Positions 8,785 to 17,627 of a stretch of 64,000 bases of DNA are shown here, in pieces. The number at the start of each line of letters is the position of its first letter. Within the stretch, counting starts at the first letter, position 1. The notes under the pieces are model-generated. The model was not told the DNA's origin, searched no databases, and saw nothing but the letters and a program-made list of their open reading frames with translations. The position numbers and the translations under genes are program-made. Source of the stretch: CAVTWD01 sp963738325 (GTDB lineage Bacteria; Actinomycetota; Acidimicrobiia; Acidimicrobiales; Ilumatobacteraceae); NCBI GenBank assembly GCA_963738325.1, contig CAVTWD010000005.1, forward strand, positions 4,970-68,969, written 5' to 3'.

Positions 8785-9948
8785 ATGGCTATCGTCGCGG
8801 TGACCTTGCTCGTGTTCGGCGTGTCCGGCACGATCACTCGGCCATGGAAACTCCCGGCGTGCGCCTTCCCGGTCACGGCCGCCGTGGTCACCGTCGCGGT
8901 GGGCGCGCTACGGCCGCCGGATGCGTGGCAGGCAGTCGAACCCCTCGTCGAGCCGATCCTGTTCCTCCTGCTCGCCGTCCCGCTGGCCGTGCTCCTCGAC
9001 GAGCTCGAGGTGTTCAGCGCCGCGGCACGATTCACCGCCGGGCGCCACGTGTGCGCCGGCATGTGGATGGTCTGCGCCGTTTCGGTGGCCGTCCTCAACC
9101 TCGATGCCGCCGTCGTGCTGTGCACACCGCTGGCCGTGACCGTCGCCCGGCGGTGGCGGCTCGATCCCGTTGCCATGGCGTTCCAGCCTGCGCTCTTGGC
9201 CTGCCTGGCGTCGTCGGCGCTGCCCGTGTCGAACCTCACCAACCTGATCGCCGTCGCCCCGGGCCGCCTGAGCCCGGCGCAGCTGACGTTGCACCTCACG
9301 GTGCCGACACTGGCCGCGTGCACGATTGGGTACTTCGGCTGGCGCGTCGCCTTCCGTCGCCGTGACCTGAGGCCCACGGTCCCGCCCGGCGACCAGCATC
9401 CGCCCCGCCGACCACTCATGATCGGCGCTGCAGTCCTCGCCGTCCTCCTCGTCGGCTTCCTCTTCGGCCGCACCGTCGGGATCCCTCCATGGGCCGTGGT
9501 CGCGGTCGTCGATCTGGCCCTGGTGGCGGTGCGCCGAAGCGTGCCCTGGCCGGCGATCCCGTGGGGTACGGCGGGTGTCGCGGCCGGGCTGGCGATCGTG
9601 GCGGCAGCCACCGCCGATCGCACCGGGCTGACACGCTGGCTCATCGCGCCAGGGATCTGGCACCAAGCGCTCCTCGGCGCCGCCTCCGCCAACGTCCTCA
9701 ACAACCTGCCGGCCTTCCTGGTCGCCCTGCCCCACGCCGGCGGGACGAACCAAGTCCTGGCTCTGCTGCTCGGCGTCAACCTCGGACCCACGATCCTGGT
9801 CACCGGATCGCTCGCGGGGTTGCTGTGGCTCGAATCGGCCCGTCGATCCGGCCTCGACGTCGGCCCCCGCGAGTACGCACGAGTCGGCCTCACGGCCGGG
9901 ATCCCAGCCCTGCTTGCTGCCATCGCGGTCCTGTCACTGCTCAGGTAG
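8785..9948 (+). CDS. ArsB/NhaD-type membrane permease, probable arsenite efflux
   Basis: A 387-residue protein with about eleven hydrophobic helices, of the ion-transporter superfamily that includes ArsB and NhaD. The two re-entrant half-repeats are visible: ALPVSNLTNLIAVAP near residue 147 and SANVLNNLPAFL near residue 303, matching the SNLTN and NNLPA marks of ArsB-like arsenical pumps. Expected job: export of As(OH)3 or antimonite from the cytoplasm, energised by the proton gradient. The next gene on the same strand is DUF2703 and arsR-acr3 follow, which supports an arsenic role. About 195 bases with no recognisable content separate it from the enolase. Start choice (ATG 8785) is by length; no strong ribosome-binding site is seen. 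Confidence 0.75.
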   Translation: MAIVAVTLLVFGVSGTITRPWKLPACAFPVTAAVVTVAVGALRPPDAWQAVEPLVEPILFLLLAVPLAVLLDELEVFSAAARFTAGRHVCAGMWMVCAVSVAVLNLDAAVVLCTPLAVTVARRWRLDPVAMAFQPALLACLASSALPVSNLTNLIAVAPGRLSPAQLTLHLTVPTLAACTIGYFGWRVAFRRRDLRPTVPPGDQHPPRRPLMIGAAVLAVLLVGFLFGRTVGIPPWAVVAVVDLALVAVRRSVPWPAIPWGTAGVAAGLAIVAAATADRTGLTRWLIAPGIWHQALLGAASANVLNNLPAFLVALPHAGGTNQVLALLLGVNLGPTILVTGSLAGLLWLESARRSGLDVGPREYARVGLTAGIPALLAAIAVLSLLR

Positions 9949-10214
9949 ACAGCACGCCGACGGGCGCCTGCCGGCCATCGATCCCGTCCGCTCGGAATGG
10001 TGGCGGCGCTGGGCCGGCCGGACCATGACCACAGCTACGTCTACGAACCCGGCGATCGACGCGCACGGTAGTTCGACGCCGCGGCCGCCACGACGACCCC
10101 GGTAGACGATCGGTCCGAACACGTCGAGCGCCACCAAGGCAGCGACAACGAACCCGATCCAGATGACCCCTCCCCCGGCGATGCTCGTCGCTCGGTGTCG
10201 CGTTCGGTCGACAT
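9934..10214 (-). CDS. Possible small membrane protein (one apparent frameshift)
   Basis: On the minus strand the ATG at 10212-10214, with GGGAG upstream, starts MSTERDTERRASPG; one base shift near 10175 leads into a single hydrophobic helix, VIWIGFVVAALVALDVFGP, followed by basic YRGRRGGRG. This has the shape of a single-pass membrane protein. The end at 9934 would overlap the 3' end of the permease gene by 15 bases, so the true stop may lie earlier in another frame. I recognise no family. The rest of 9949-10419 shows nothing else. Confidence 0.25.
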
Positions 10215-10419
10215 GGCGATCGCTCCCAGACGGAGCGAACCTGCTGGGACCTGCGACGCCAGGCACGAAGGTCCCCACGCGTCGAGCAGCTGGCGGCAAC
10301 GGCATGTCGAGTCATTCGCCGCCGGCAGCACGTCGCCACACATCGCCGCTTCCACTGCGTGTGGAGGGACCTTCGCCTCTGGGCGGAAGAGGACACCATG
10401 AGTGCAGTGTGTTCACATG

Positions 10420-10911
10420 GTGACGACGACCGGTGAGCGCGGAACGGGCCCGACTGCTGCGGCCCCCTCTAATTGCGGATGTGAACTGCCGTGTGGCCCT
10501 GGAGGTCGGGACCATGACGGAGTCCGGAAGCTCCCCATCGTGTGGCAGCGCCTGGTTAGCGACGGGGTGACGTGCCCTCGCTGTGCGGGGACCCAGATCG
10601 AAGTCGAACGGGCGGTCACCGTCCTCGGCGACGCGTTGCGGCCGCTCGGTATCAAGCCGACGCTGGAGACGCTGGCGCTCGATCAGTCCGACTTCGAGGC
10701 TGCTCCGCCCGAATCGAACCGGATCTTCATCGCGGGCCGACCGTTGGAGGATTGGCTCGGCGCGACGGCGGGTGCCAGTGAATGCTGCTCGGTCTGTGGC
10801 GCCAACCATTGCCGTACGGTGGAGGTCGCCGGCCGAACATTCGAGACGGTGCCCGCCTCCATGATCATCAAGGCCGGTCTCCTTGCAGCCGGGTCGTTCG
10901 TGGCCGCTTGA
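10420..10911 (+). CDS. DUF2703 family cysteine-rich protein
   Basis: The core from about residue 40 (LPIVWQRLVSDG) to the end matches the DUF2703 pattern: TCPRCAGT, FEAAPPESNRIFIAGRPLEDWL, CCSVCGANHCRTVEV and FETVPASMIIKAG. At least eight cysteines in pairs suggest binding of a soft metal or thiol chemistry. Members recur in arsenic-resistance operons but have no proven function. This copy has a longer N-terminus, SNCGCELPCGPGG, that adds three cysteines. The start is uncertain: GTG 10402 and ATG 10417 (MVTTT) lie in the same frame. It lies between two arsenic transport genes. Confidence 0.7.
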   Translation: MTTTGERGTGPTAAAPSNCGCELPCGPGGRDHDGVRKLPIVWQRLVSDGVTCPRCAGTQIEVERAVTVLGDALRPLGIKPTLETLALDQSDFEAAPPESNRIFIAGRPLEDWLGATAGASECCSVCGANHCRTVEVAGRTFETVPASMIIKAGLLAAGSFVAA

Positions 10912-10976
10912 CGAGCGCGCGTTGGGCCGCGCCGGCGACGCCGCTTCGCTGTTGACGCGCGTCGTTCGGATGGGCG

Positions 10977-12172
10977 CTACTTGCGGGCGATCAACGTGGT
11001 GGCGAGGGTCATCGCTGCGGCGAGGAAGCCGAATGCCCATGATGGGCTGAGAGCGGTCCACAGCAGACCGGCGATGGCGCTGGCGGCGAGGTTGCCGAAG
11101 CTCTGCACGGCGGCCAGCAACCCGAACGCTGAACCACGGATGGCGAGCGGTGCAGCGTGGGCGACGGCGGCATGCTCGGCGGTCTCAGCGGATCCGATAC
11201 CCACGCCGGCGAGCACGAACCATGGTGCGAGGGCGAGCCAACTCGTCGTGTCGCGGGTGAAGCCGACGTAGGCGATCGCGAACGCCGCTGCACCGACGGC
11301 GAGCACGAGGCGAGGTGTTCGACGATCAGACACGTGACCAGCGGCCACACTGATCACAGTGGCGGACACGTTGTAGACGACGTACAGGGCGATGGCGATC
11401 GTCGTCGCAGCGTCGGTGCCATGGCCGGGCTCCAACAGGTCCGCGGCGCGAAGGATCATCAGCGTGGCGGCGCAGTTCCCCAACTCGAACGCCGAGATGC
11501 CGACGAACAACCGGCCGAGTCCACCCTGCAGCACCGGCTTGACGTTGAGCCGAATTGGTTCTCGTTCACGCCGGTGCGGTGCGGGCGTGTGGCGGATCGC
11601 GTACACAATCGCCACCGCCGCCAACAGCCCCGGGATCACGGACAGGCCGATCGCCCAGCGCGTGCCGACGGTGGCAACGAGCGCGATCGCCAACAGTGGA
11701 CCGACGATCGCGCCGAGGTTGTCCATCGCTCGCTCGAACCCTAGGCCCGGCCGTACGCCTTCGCTGGGACGACATCGGCCAGCAGGGCGTTGCGAGCCGG
11801 GACTCGTAGCCCTCGTGCCGTCCAGGCGCCCGCTCGGAGGATCGCCACCTGCAACACCGACGTCGCTCCCGCGGTCGCCGCTGACAGCACCGCCGTCGCC
11901 GAGTAGCCGCCGACCGCGACCGTGCGGCGTCGATCGGGGTCATCGGCCAGCGCACCACCGCCGAAGCGGGCGAGCCCGGCGAGGGCGTCACTGACACCCT
12001 CGATCACGCCCAACGCCGCTGGCGACGCGTTCAGCGTCGAGGTCAGCAAGCTCGGCAGTAGAGCAGTCGGGACCTCGTGGCCGGCATCCGCGAGAAGGCT
12101 CGCCGTGCCGATGCCCTTGACACCGGGCGTCAACCACTCGGCCTCACTTCCCGGCACGGCCTCGGCAGTCAT
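10977..12172 (-). CDS. MFS transporter of an arsenic cluster (one apparent frameshift)
   Basis: Two frames join near 11735 to give a protein of about 395 residues with twelve helices. The N-terminal part contains ALLPSLLTSTLNASPAALG and, after the first helices, RVPARNALLADVVPAKAYGRA, the loop region in which related MFS exporters read RxPxRxALLADxxxxxxxGRAFG; the second part begins AMDNLGAIVGPLLA. This family of drug/metal exporters is repeatedly found with arsR. It would export a metalloid or metal conjugate across the cytoplasmic membrane. The start ATG at 12170-12172 overlaps the stop of the small gene upstream (ATGA), which fixes the start. It runs opposite to the arsR-acr3 operon, from which it is separated by about 375 bases containing that small gene. 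Confidence 0.75.
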
Positions 12173-12423
12173 CGCCGGAGAGTCTGGTGGACAGGCGACC
12201 AAGCGATGGCGCCGAATGCCTGAGCAGCGACCGCGAGGCCGATCGTCAGTTCCGCCGTGTTGGATTCGGTTCGGACGGCGGCAGCGGTGCGTGCCAGCTC
12301 CTCACCCGCCGCGCGGTCGACCTCACCGGGCCGGAAGCTGCAGTCCCCGGAGCCAGCCACCCTGACCAGTGGCGCCGTCGCGTCGGGTCCCGACGTTTTG
12401 GCTCGAAGAACACCCCTCCCCAA
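12169..12423 (-). CDS. Small protein of unknown function upstream of the MFS gene
   Basis: An 84-residue frame from the ATG near 12423 whose TGA overlaps the ATG of the MFS exporter by ATGA. The coupling is the main reason to accept it. The sequence is mildly acidic in the middle (RPGEVDRAAGEELARTAAAV) with a short hydrophobic C-terminal helix (LTIGLAVAAQAFGAIAW) and one cysteine. It could be a damaged piece of a longer protein. I recognise no family. Confidence 0.4.
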   Translation of the reverse strand: MGRGVLRAKTSGPDATAPLVRVAGSGDCSFRPGEVDRAAGEELARTAAAVRTESNTAELTIGLAVAAQAFGAIAWSPVHQTLRR

Positions 12424-12546
12424 TCCGAGGCGCAGGTCATGTGGCGCCGGCGGCTACGCCGACGGCGGTGGGATGGCCCCGTCGTGATCAGCGGCCGGGA
12501 CCTTCGGCCCTGATCGCGGTCACCAGGCCGGGCGCACGATGAGGGC

Positions 12547-12843
12547 ATGAGTTCAACGTCGGTTGAAGGCTTGCGAGCGGTGGCCGATCCGGTGCGCTGG
12601 GAGATCGTGCAGGCGCTGCGGGACGGCCCGCGGTGCGCCTGTGACCTCGTTGAGCAGCTCGCGATTCCGGCCCCTCTGCTGTCGCACCACATGAAGGTGC
12701 TGAGGGCGGTTGAGGTGGTCCATGCCCGCAGGCTGGGCCGGCGGGTCGAGTACACCCTCGATCTCGCGGCCCTCGACGCACTGGCCGGAGCCGTCACTGG
12801 CCGGGTCGAACCGCTGGCAACGGCTGGCCGAGGTGCGCCGTGA
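12547..12843 (+). CDS. arsR: ArsR family arsenic-responsive repressor
   Basis: A 98-residue winged-helix repressor. The recognition helix region is APLLSHHMKVLRAVEVV (about residues 40-56) followed by the wing RRLGRRVEYTL. Just before it, CACDLVEQL at residues 32-40 corresponds to the ELCVCDL metal site of ArsR, with two of its cysteines, so As(III) or Sb(III) sensing is likely. Binding of metalloid would release the operator and induce acr3. The gene overlaps the GTG of acr3 by four bases. A TTCAA-N6-TTGAA dyad lies within codons 2-7 and could be its own operator. Confidence 0.85.
   Translation: MSSTSVEGLRAVADPVRWEIVQALRDGPRCACDLVEQLAIPAPLLSHHMKVLRAVEVVHARRLGRRVEYTLDLAALDALAGAVTGRVEPLATAGRGAP
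12552..12567. promoter_or_regulatory. Candidate ArsR operator inside the start of arsR (TTCAA-N6-TTGAA)
   Basis: A perfect five-base dyad with six-base spacer, TTCAA (12552-12556) and TTGAA (12563-12567), lies just after the arsR start codon. A related dyad with seven-base spacer precedes the cation-efflux gene at 506-522. A site here would fit autorepression if the transcript starts close to the ATG. It also encodes conserved codons, so chance is possible. Confidence 0.3.
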
Positions 12844-13940
12844 GCACCACCCTCGCCCCGGTTGACGGGCACGTCACTGCCCGCCTGTCGAAGCTGAACC
12901 GGCTGCTGCCACTGTGGATCGGACTGGCGATGGCCGGCGGCCTGCTCCTCGGTCGTGCCTTCCCGGACCTCAACGACTGGCTCGACAAGGTCAAGATCGG
13001 CACCGTCTCGCTGCCGATCGCCATCGGCCTGCTGGCCATGATGTACCCGGTCCTGGCCAAGGTCCGCTACGGACGCATCGGCGCCGTCACCGCCGACCGA
13101 CGCCCCATCGCCCTCTCCCTCATCCTCAACTGGGTGGTCGGGCCGGCCTTGATGTTCACCCTGGCCTGGTTGCTCCTGCCCGATCTCCCCGAGCTGCGCA
13201 CCGGCCTGATCATCGTCGGGCTGGCCCGCTGCATCGCCATGGTCCTCATCTGGAACGACCTTGCCTTCGGCAGCCGGGAGCTGGCCGCCGTGCTCGTAGC
13301 CGTGAACTCGCTGTTCCAGATCGTCATGTACTCGGTGCTCGGCTGGTTCTACCTCACCGTCCTGCCCGGCTGGCTCGGCCTCGACACCGCAGCCCTCGAC
13401 GTGTCCCTGTGGGACATCGCCAAGTCGGTCCTCATCTTCCTCGGCATCCCCCTCGCCGCCGGCTACCTGACCCGCACCATCGGCGAGGCCCGCAAGGGCA
13501 CCGAATGGTACGAACAACGCTTCCTCCCCCGCATCGCCCCCATCGCCCTGTGGGGCCTGCTGTTCACCATCGTCGTGCTCTTCGCCCTCCAAGGCGAACA
13601 GATCACCGCCGCACCCCTCGACGTCGCCCGCGTCGCCCTCCCGCTGCTCATCTACTTCGCCGTCATGTGGACCGGGTCGTTCGCCCTCGGCTACCGGCTC
13701 CGCTTCGACTACGAGCGCAACACCTCCATCGCCTTCACCGCCGCCGGCAACAACTTCGAGCTCGCCATCGCCGTCGCCATCGCCGTGTTCGGCGTCACCT
13801 CCGGCCAAGCCCTCGCCGGCACCATCGGACCCCTCATCGAGGTGCCCACCCTCGTCGCCCTGGTCTACGTCGCCCTGTGGGCCCGCCGGCGCTACTACGA
13901 CCCCGCCGGACAACCCCGCCGGGGAGAGGAGAACCCATGA
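12840..13940 (+). CDS. acr3: ACR3 family arsenite exporter
   Basis: A 366-residue membrane protein with about ten helices, intact. Marks of the ACR3 family of the BART superfamily: KLNRLLPLWIGLAMAGG at the N-terminus, VGLARCIAMVLIWNDLA near residue 125, which holds the essential conserved cysteine, NSLFQIVMYS near 155 and AAGNNFELAIAVAI near 300. It exports arsenite, powered by the proton motive force. It is often named arsB in annotation but is unrelated to true ArsB. The GTG start overlaps the arsR stop (GTGA), and its stop overlaps the next ATG, so arsR, acr3 and DUF2180 form one operon. Confidence 0.93.
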   Translation: MSTTLAPVDGHVTARLSKLNRLLPLWIGLAMAGGLLLGRAFPDLNDWLDKVKIGTVSLPIAIGLLAMMYPVLAKVRYGRIGAVTADRRPIALSLILNWVVGPALMFTLAWLLLPDLPELRTGLIIVGLARCIAMVLIWNDLAFGSRELAAVLVAVNSLFQIVMYSVLGWFYLTVLPGWLGLDTAALDVSLWDIAKSVLIFLGIPLAAGYLTRTIGEARKGTEWYEQRFLPRIAPIALWGLLFTIVVLFALQGEQITAAPLDVARVALPLLIYFAVMWTGSFALGYRLRFDYERNTSIAFTAAGNNFELAIAVAIAVFGVTSGQALAGTIGPLIEVPTLVALVYVALWARRRYYDPAGQPRRGEENP

Positions 13941-14305
13941 ACTGCCTCGACTGCACCCTCGCCGGCGCAACCACACCAGCGGTGGCCACCTGCCACTCGT
14001 GCGGCGCAGCCGTCTGCGCCGACCACGCCGTCATCCAACCCCACTACCTCCAGCGCGTCGTCCCGCTCAACCGGCTCATCCCCATCGAACCCCCCGCTCG
14101 CGTCATCGCCTGCGAAGTCTGCGCCGCCGCGCAGGACGCCGCCCAACACCCCGAACCGGCACACCACGGTCACTTCCACCGTCGTCACGCCCCCGCCCCT
14201 GAGGCCGCGGTCCTCACGGCTTCGTCACCGCGGGAGCGCCAGGAGACAAAGAGCAGTGCCGGACCGCAGCCCGACCTCGCGACCGCGACCCCACGACACC
14301 ACTGA
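13937..14305 (+). CDS. DUF2180 family zinc-ribbon-like protein
   Basis: A 122-residue soluble protein. The first 70 residues carry CLDCTLAG, ATCHSCGAAVCADH and, later, VIACEVCAA, a layout of four Cys pairs plus His matching the small DUF2180 family. It is likely to bind zinc or another thiophilic metal. The C-terminal 50 residues are rich in Pro, His and Ala (AHHGHFHRRHAPAP) with no fold visible. The ATG overlaps the acr3 stop, so it is co-expressed with the arsenite exporter; a metallochaperone or sensor role would be inference. Confidence 0.75.
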   Translation: MNCLDCTLAGATTPAVATCHSCGAAVCADHAVIQPHYLQRVVPLNRLIPIEPPARVIACEVCAAAQDAAQHPEPAHHGHFHRRHAPAPEAAVLTASSPRERQETKSSAGPQPDLATATPRHH

Positions 14306-14319
14306 GGAGACGCCGCCTC

Positions 14320-14775
14320 ATGGATACTGACATCACCCGCAGCTACGACGTGCACGCCGAGACCATCGGAGGCGGAACATCCGAAGCGCTCACGAAGCAA
14401 GCGACGATCCGGTTCGATTCGTCGCCCCGCCAGGGCGACCAGCTGCCCGGACCCGCCGATCTCCTCACCACCGCCTTCGCGGCGTGCGTGCTGAAGAACG
14501 TCGAGCGAATGGCTGGCATCCTGCCGTTTCGGTTCGAGCGTGCGACGATCGACGTCCACAGTGAGCGTCAGGACAGCCCACCCCGCATGACCCTCGTCCG
14601 CTACCGACTCCAGGTCGTCACCGACGAACCCCCCGAACGCGTCGATCTCCTCCACAGAAACATTCGCCGCCACGGCACCGTCTACAACACCCTCGCCGCG
14701 GCCTGCGACGTCGACGGAGACATCGTCGCCGTCCAGTCAAGAACGAACGACGTGCCCGTCGGTTCCTCCCAGTAG
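14320..14775 (+). CDS. OsmC-like protein
   Basis: A 151-residue OsmC/Ohr-fold protein. Features include the hydrophobic helix start GPADLLTTAFAACVLKNVERM near residues 46-66, with the cysteine that corresponds to the first active-site Cys of OsmC, and a C-terminal repeat ending RNIRRHGTVYNTLAAACDVDG with a second cysteine near residue 128. OsmC-like proteins reduce organic peroxides through two cysteines; this branch is less well known. It begins 14 bases after DUF2180 and probably belongs to the same operon, linking thiol-based detoxification to arsenic stress. Confidence 0.8.
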   Translation: MDTDITRSYDVHAETIGGGTSEALTKQATIRFDSSPRQGDQLPGPADLLTTAFAACVLKNVERMAGILPFRFERATIDVHSERQDSPPRMTLVRYRLQVVTDEPPERVDLLHRNIRRHGTVYNTLAAACDVDGDIVAVQSRTNDVPVGSSQ

Positions 14776-14798
14776 CCGCTCCGCACCAACCGCATCGA

Positions 14799-14817
14799 CC
14801 GAGCGCCGCTTGCTCGG
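14799..14817 (+). terminator. Possible terminator hairpin after osmC
   Basis: CCGAGC (14799-14804) pairs with GCTCGG (14812-14817) across a seven-base loop, 24 bases past the osmC stop. No T-run follows, as is common in GC-rich actinobacteria. Weak evidence alone. Confidence 0.3.
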
Positions 14818-14893
14818 CGCATCGCCCCGATCGGTGAAGGCGTCAATGTCACGACCTGTGAAGAGAATCAGCCTTGAGCGTGCCGGGGGATGT

Positions 14894-16137
14894 TCAGGCC
14901 GCGATCTTTTGAGGGTGACTTGGTAGCCGAGGTCTTGGAGTTGTTGGACGAGTCGGTCTTGGTGGCGGGCGGTGTTGCCGCGGCGGGCGAAGTAGTCGCC
15001 GCCGAGGTCGTCGTAGTCGGCGTTGTTGGTGAGCAGGTGCCAGCAGATGACCAGGATCGAGTGCCCGACCGCGATCGCGGCTTTCTTTTTGCCGATCCGT
15101 CGGGCCAGGCGCCAGTACTGGGCTGACAGGTAGGTGTCACGGGAGCGGGCTGCGGCCCATGCGCACTGGTTGAGCATGTCGGCGAGCCACACGTTGCCTT
15201 TGTTGGTCGTGCCTGAGCGTCGTTTACCGCCGGTGATGTTGTTCCCGGGCGCACATCCCGGCCCAGGAGGACAGATGGCCGGCGGTGGGGAACAGGGCCA
15301 TGTCGACGCCGATCTCGGCGATGATGCACTCCGCGGCCCGTTGGCCGACCCCGGTGATGGTGTCGAGCCGGTCGCGGGCCTCAGCGAAAGGGGCGATCAC
15401 CGCGTCGACGCGTTCGTCGAGCTCGGCGATGGCGGCCTCGAGGTGGGCGGCGTGATCCAAGGCACAGCCGGATCAGCAGCGCGTGGTGATCCCGGAACCG
15501 GCCCCGTAACGCTTCGCGCAGCTCGGGGATCTTCTTGCGTAGCCGCCCTTGGCCAGCTCGGCGAGCACGTCGGGGTCGCGTTCCCCGCCGACGAGCGCGG
15601 CGAGCATCGCCCGGCCCGACACGCCGAGCACGTCAGAGGCGACCGAGTCCAGCTTGATGCCAGCGTCCTCCAGGGTCTTCTGGATCCGCTGGCATTCGCT
15701 GGTGTGGGCCTGGATGAGCCGTTTGCGGTAGCGGGTCAGGTCCCGCAACTCGCGGATCGCCAACGGGCGGCACGAAGCTGCTTCGCAGCAGCCCGTCCTC
15801 GAGCAGCTCGGCCAGCCACTCGGCGTCAGCCACATCGGTCTTGCGGCCCGGGAGGATCTTGACATGGCGGGCGTTGACCAGCTTCAGCTCGAAGCCGCGC
15901 TCCTCCAGCACATACCACGGGGACTTCCAATACGACCCGGTCGCTTCCATCACCACCTCGGTGACACCCTCGGCTGCTGAACCAGTCGGCCATCGCCTCC
16001 AGCTGCGACGTGAACGAGCTGAACGTCCGGGTCTCCTTGCGGCGACCCCTGCCGCCAGGGCCGGGTGTGCGCACACACGCGACCACCTCGTCCTTGCCGA
16101 TGTCCACACCGGCGCACCGCTCCACCATCAAATCCAT
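14894..16137 (-). CDS. IS110-family transposase, copy 1 (several frameshifts)
   Basis: From the ATG at 16135-16137 (MDLMVERCAG) to a stop at 14894 the gene spans about 414 codons. The N-terminal DEDD RuvC-like domain shows GVDIGKDEVVACV, VVMEATGSYW and KTDVADAEWLAELL; the C-terminal transposase-20 domain shows TITGVGQRAAECIIAEIG, SSWAGMC and the end RHQDRLVQQLQDLGYQVTL. The frame is broken at least five times, including one A missing from the run near 14911 relative to copy 2. If the breaks are real, the copy is inactive and would depend on copy 2 in trans. Confidence 0.85.
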
Positions 16138-16348
16138 GACCGACCTCCTCGTTCGGCTCTGGGCTGGGCGGGCCGGCGGGGTCAACCGATCAACGACGCT
16201 GTGAAGCGTGCACAGGACAACAATTCGTGGTGCCGGGAAGACCCCTGGCGTCAGTCTCTAAGACGGGCTCTACCGCACCAAGGAAGAACGAGCTCAGCCA
16301 GGCCCGACACGATTCTCATCCATCGAGGCGGCCCCCGGCCATGGGGGT
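16138..16348 (-). ncRNA. Candidate bridge RNA region of IS110 copy 1
   Basis: The 211 bases between the element end and the transposase start are non-coding and nearly the same in both copies. In IS110 elements of the group with the long non-coding end upstream of the transposase, this segment encodes the bridge RNA that pairs with target and donor DNA. Because copy 2 abuts this end, the transposase-3'/transposase-5' junction of the circular form, which creates the bridge-RNA promoter in studied elements, is present here in the chromosome. The RNA itself is inferred. Confidence 0.4.
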
Positions 16349-16386
16349 CTGTGAAGAGAATCAGCGTTGAGTGTGCCGGGGGACGT

Positions 16387-17627
16387 TCAGCCGCGATCTT
16401 TTTGAGGGTGACTTGGTAGCCGAGGTCTTGGAGTTGTTGGACGAGTCGGTCTTGGTGGCGGGCGGTGTTGGCGCGGCGGGCGAAGTAGTCGCCGCCGAGG
16501 TCGTCGTAGTCGGCGTTGTTGGTGAGCAGGTGCCAGCAGATGACCAGGATCGAGTGCCCGACCGCGACGGCGGCTTTCTTCTTGCCGATCCGTCGGGCGA
16601 GGCGCCAGTACTGGGCTGACAGGTAGGTGTCACGGGACCGGGCCGCGGCCCAGGCGCACTGGTTGAGGATGTCGGCGAGCCACACGTTGCCCTTGGTGGT
16701 CTTGCCTGAGCGGCGTTTGCCGCCGGTGATGTTGTTGCCCGGGCACATCCCGGCCCACGACGCCAGGTGGCCGGCGGTGGGGAACCGGGCATGTCGACGC
16801 CGATCTCGGCGATGATGCACTCCGCGGCCCGTTTGCCGACCCCGGTGATGGTGTCGAGCCGGTCGCGGGCCTCAGCGAAAGGGGCCATCACCCGGTCGAC
16901 GCGTTCGTCGAGCTCGGCGATGGCGGCCTCGAGGTGGGCGGTGTGGTCCAAGCACAGCCGGATCAGCAGCGCGTGGTGGTCCCGGAACCGGCCCCGCAGC
17001 GCTTCGCGCAGCTCGGGGATCTTCTTGCGCAGCACCGCCCTTGGCCAGCTCGGCCAGCACCTCGGGGTCGCGTTCACCGGCGACGAGCGCGGCCAGCATC
17101 GCCCGGCCCGACACGCCCAGCACGTCGGAGGCGACCGAGTCCAGCTTGATGCCGGCGTCCTCGAGGGTCTTCTGGATCCGCTGGCACTCGCTGGTGTGGG
17201 CCTGGATGAGCCGTTTGCGGTAGCGGGTCAGGTCGCGCAGCTCGCGGATCGCCGCCGGCGGCACGAAGCTGCCGCGCAGCAGCCCGTGCTCGAGCAGCTC
17301 GGCCAGCCACTCGGCGTCAGCCACGTCGGTCTTGCGGCCCGGGCAGGATCTTGACGTGGCGGGCGTTGACCAGCTTCAGCTCGAAGCCGCGCTCCTCCAG
17401 CACATACCACGGCGGCTTCCAGTACGACCCGGTCGCCTCCATCACCACCTCGGTGACACCCTCGGCGCTGAACCAGTCGGCCATCGCCTCCAGCTGCGAC
17501 GTGAACGTCGCTGAACGTCCGGGTCTCCTTGCGGCGACCCCTCCGCCCGGACCGGTGTGCGCACACACGCCACCACCTCGTCCTTGCCGATGTCCACCCC
17601 GGCACACCGCTCCACCATCACGTCCAT
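16387..17627 (-). CDS. IS110-family transposase, copy 2 (frameshifts)
   Basis: The start is the ATG at 17625-17627 (MDVMVERCAGVDIG); the last codon is near 16387. It has the same order of marks as copy 1: GVDIGKDEVVACV, VVMEATGSYWKPPW, RELRDLTRYRKRLIQAH, LDSVASDVLGVSGRAMLAAL, GVGKRAAECIIAEIGVDM and NNITGGK followed by the SGKTTKGNVWLADI stretch that carries the catalytic serine region. The frame breaks at least four times, one at a missing C close to the stop (16389). The family acts as an RNA-guided recombinase with a DEDD domain and a serine nucleophile. Confidence 0.85.

Larger units (their letters stand above)
14856..16348 (-). mobile_element. IS110-family insertion sequence, copy 1
   Basis: An element of about 1493 bp with its transposase on the minus strand. 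The left boundary (the transposase 3' end) reads CCTGTGAAGAGAATCAG at about 14855 and the right boundary reads GGCCATGGGGGTCT at about 16350. There are no terminal inverted repeats, as expected for IS110. Its right end abuts the left end of copy 2 with no spacer. All three boundaries (14856, 16349 and 17839) share the dinucleotide CT, consistent with recombination at a two-base core. Over the first 270 bases the two copies differ at roughly ten positions. Confidence 0.85.

Noticed and set aside
10481..10911. In-frame start of DUF2703 at the core motif only
   Set aside because: No start codon with a ribosome-binding site was found near LPIVWQRL; upstream codons add cysteines consistent with a real extension.
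12246..13976. A 576-residue open frame on the minus strand opposite arsR and acr3
   Set aside because: Low-complexity Gly/Asp/Glu/Gln translation typical of the complement of a GC-rich coding region; the plus strand carries clear ACR3 and ArsR motifs.
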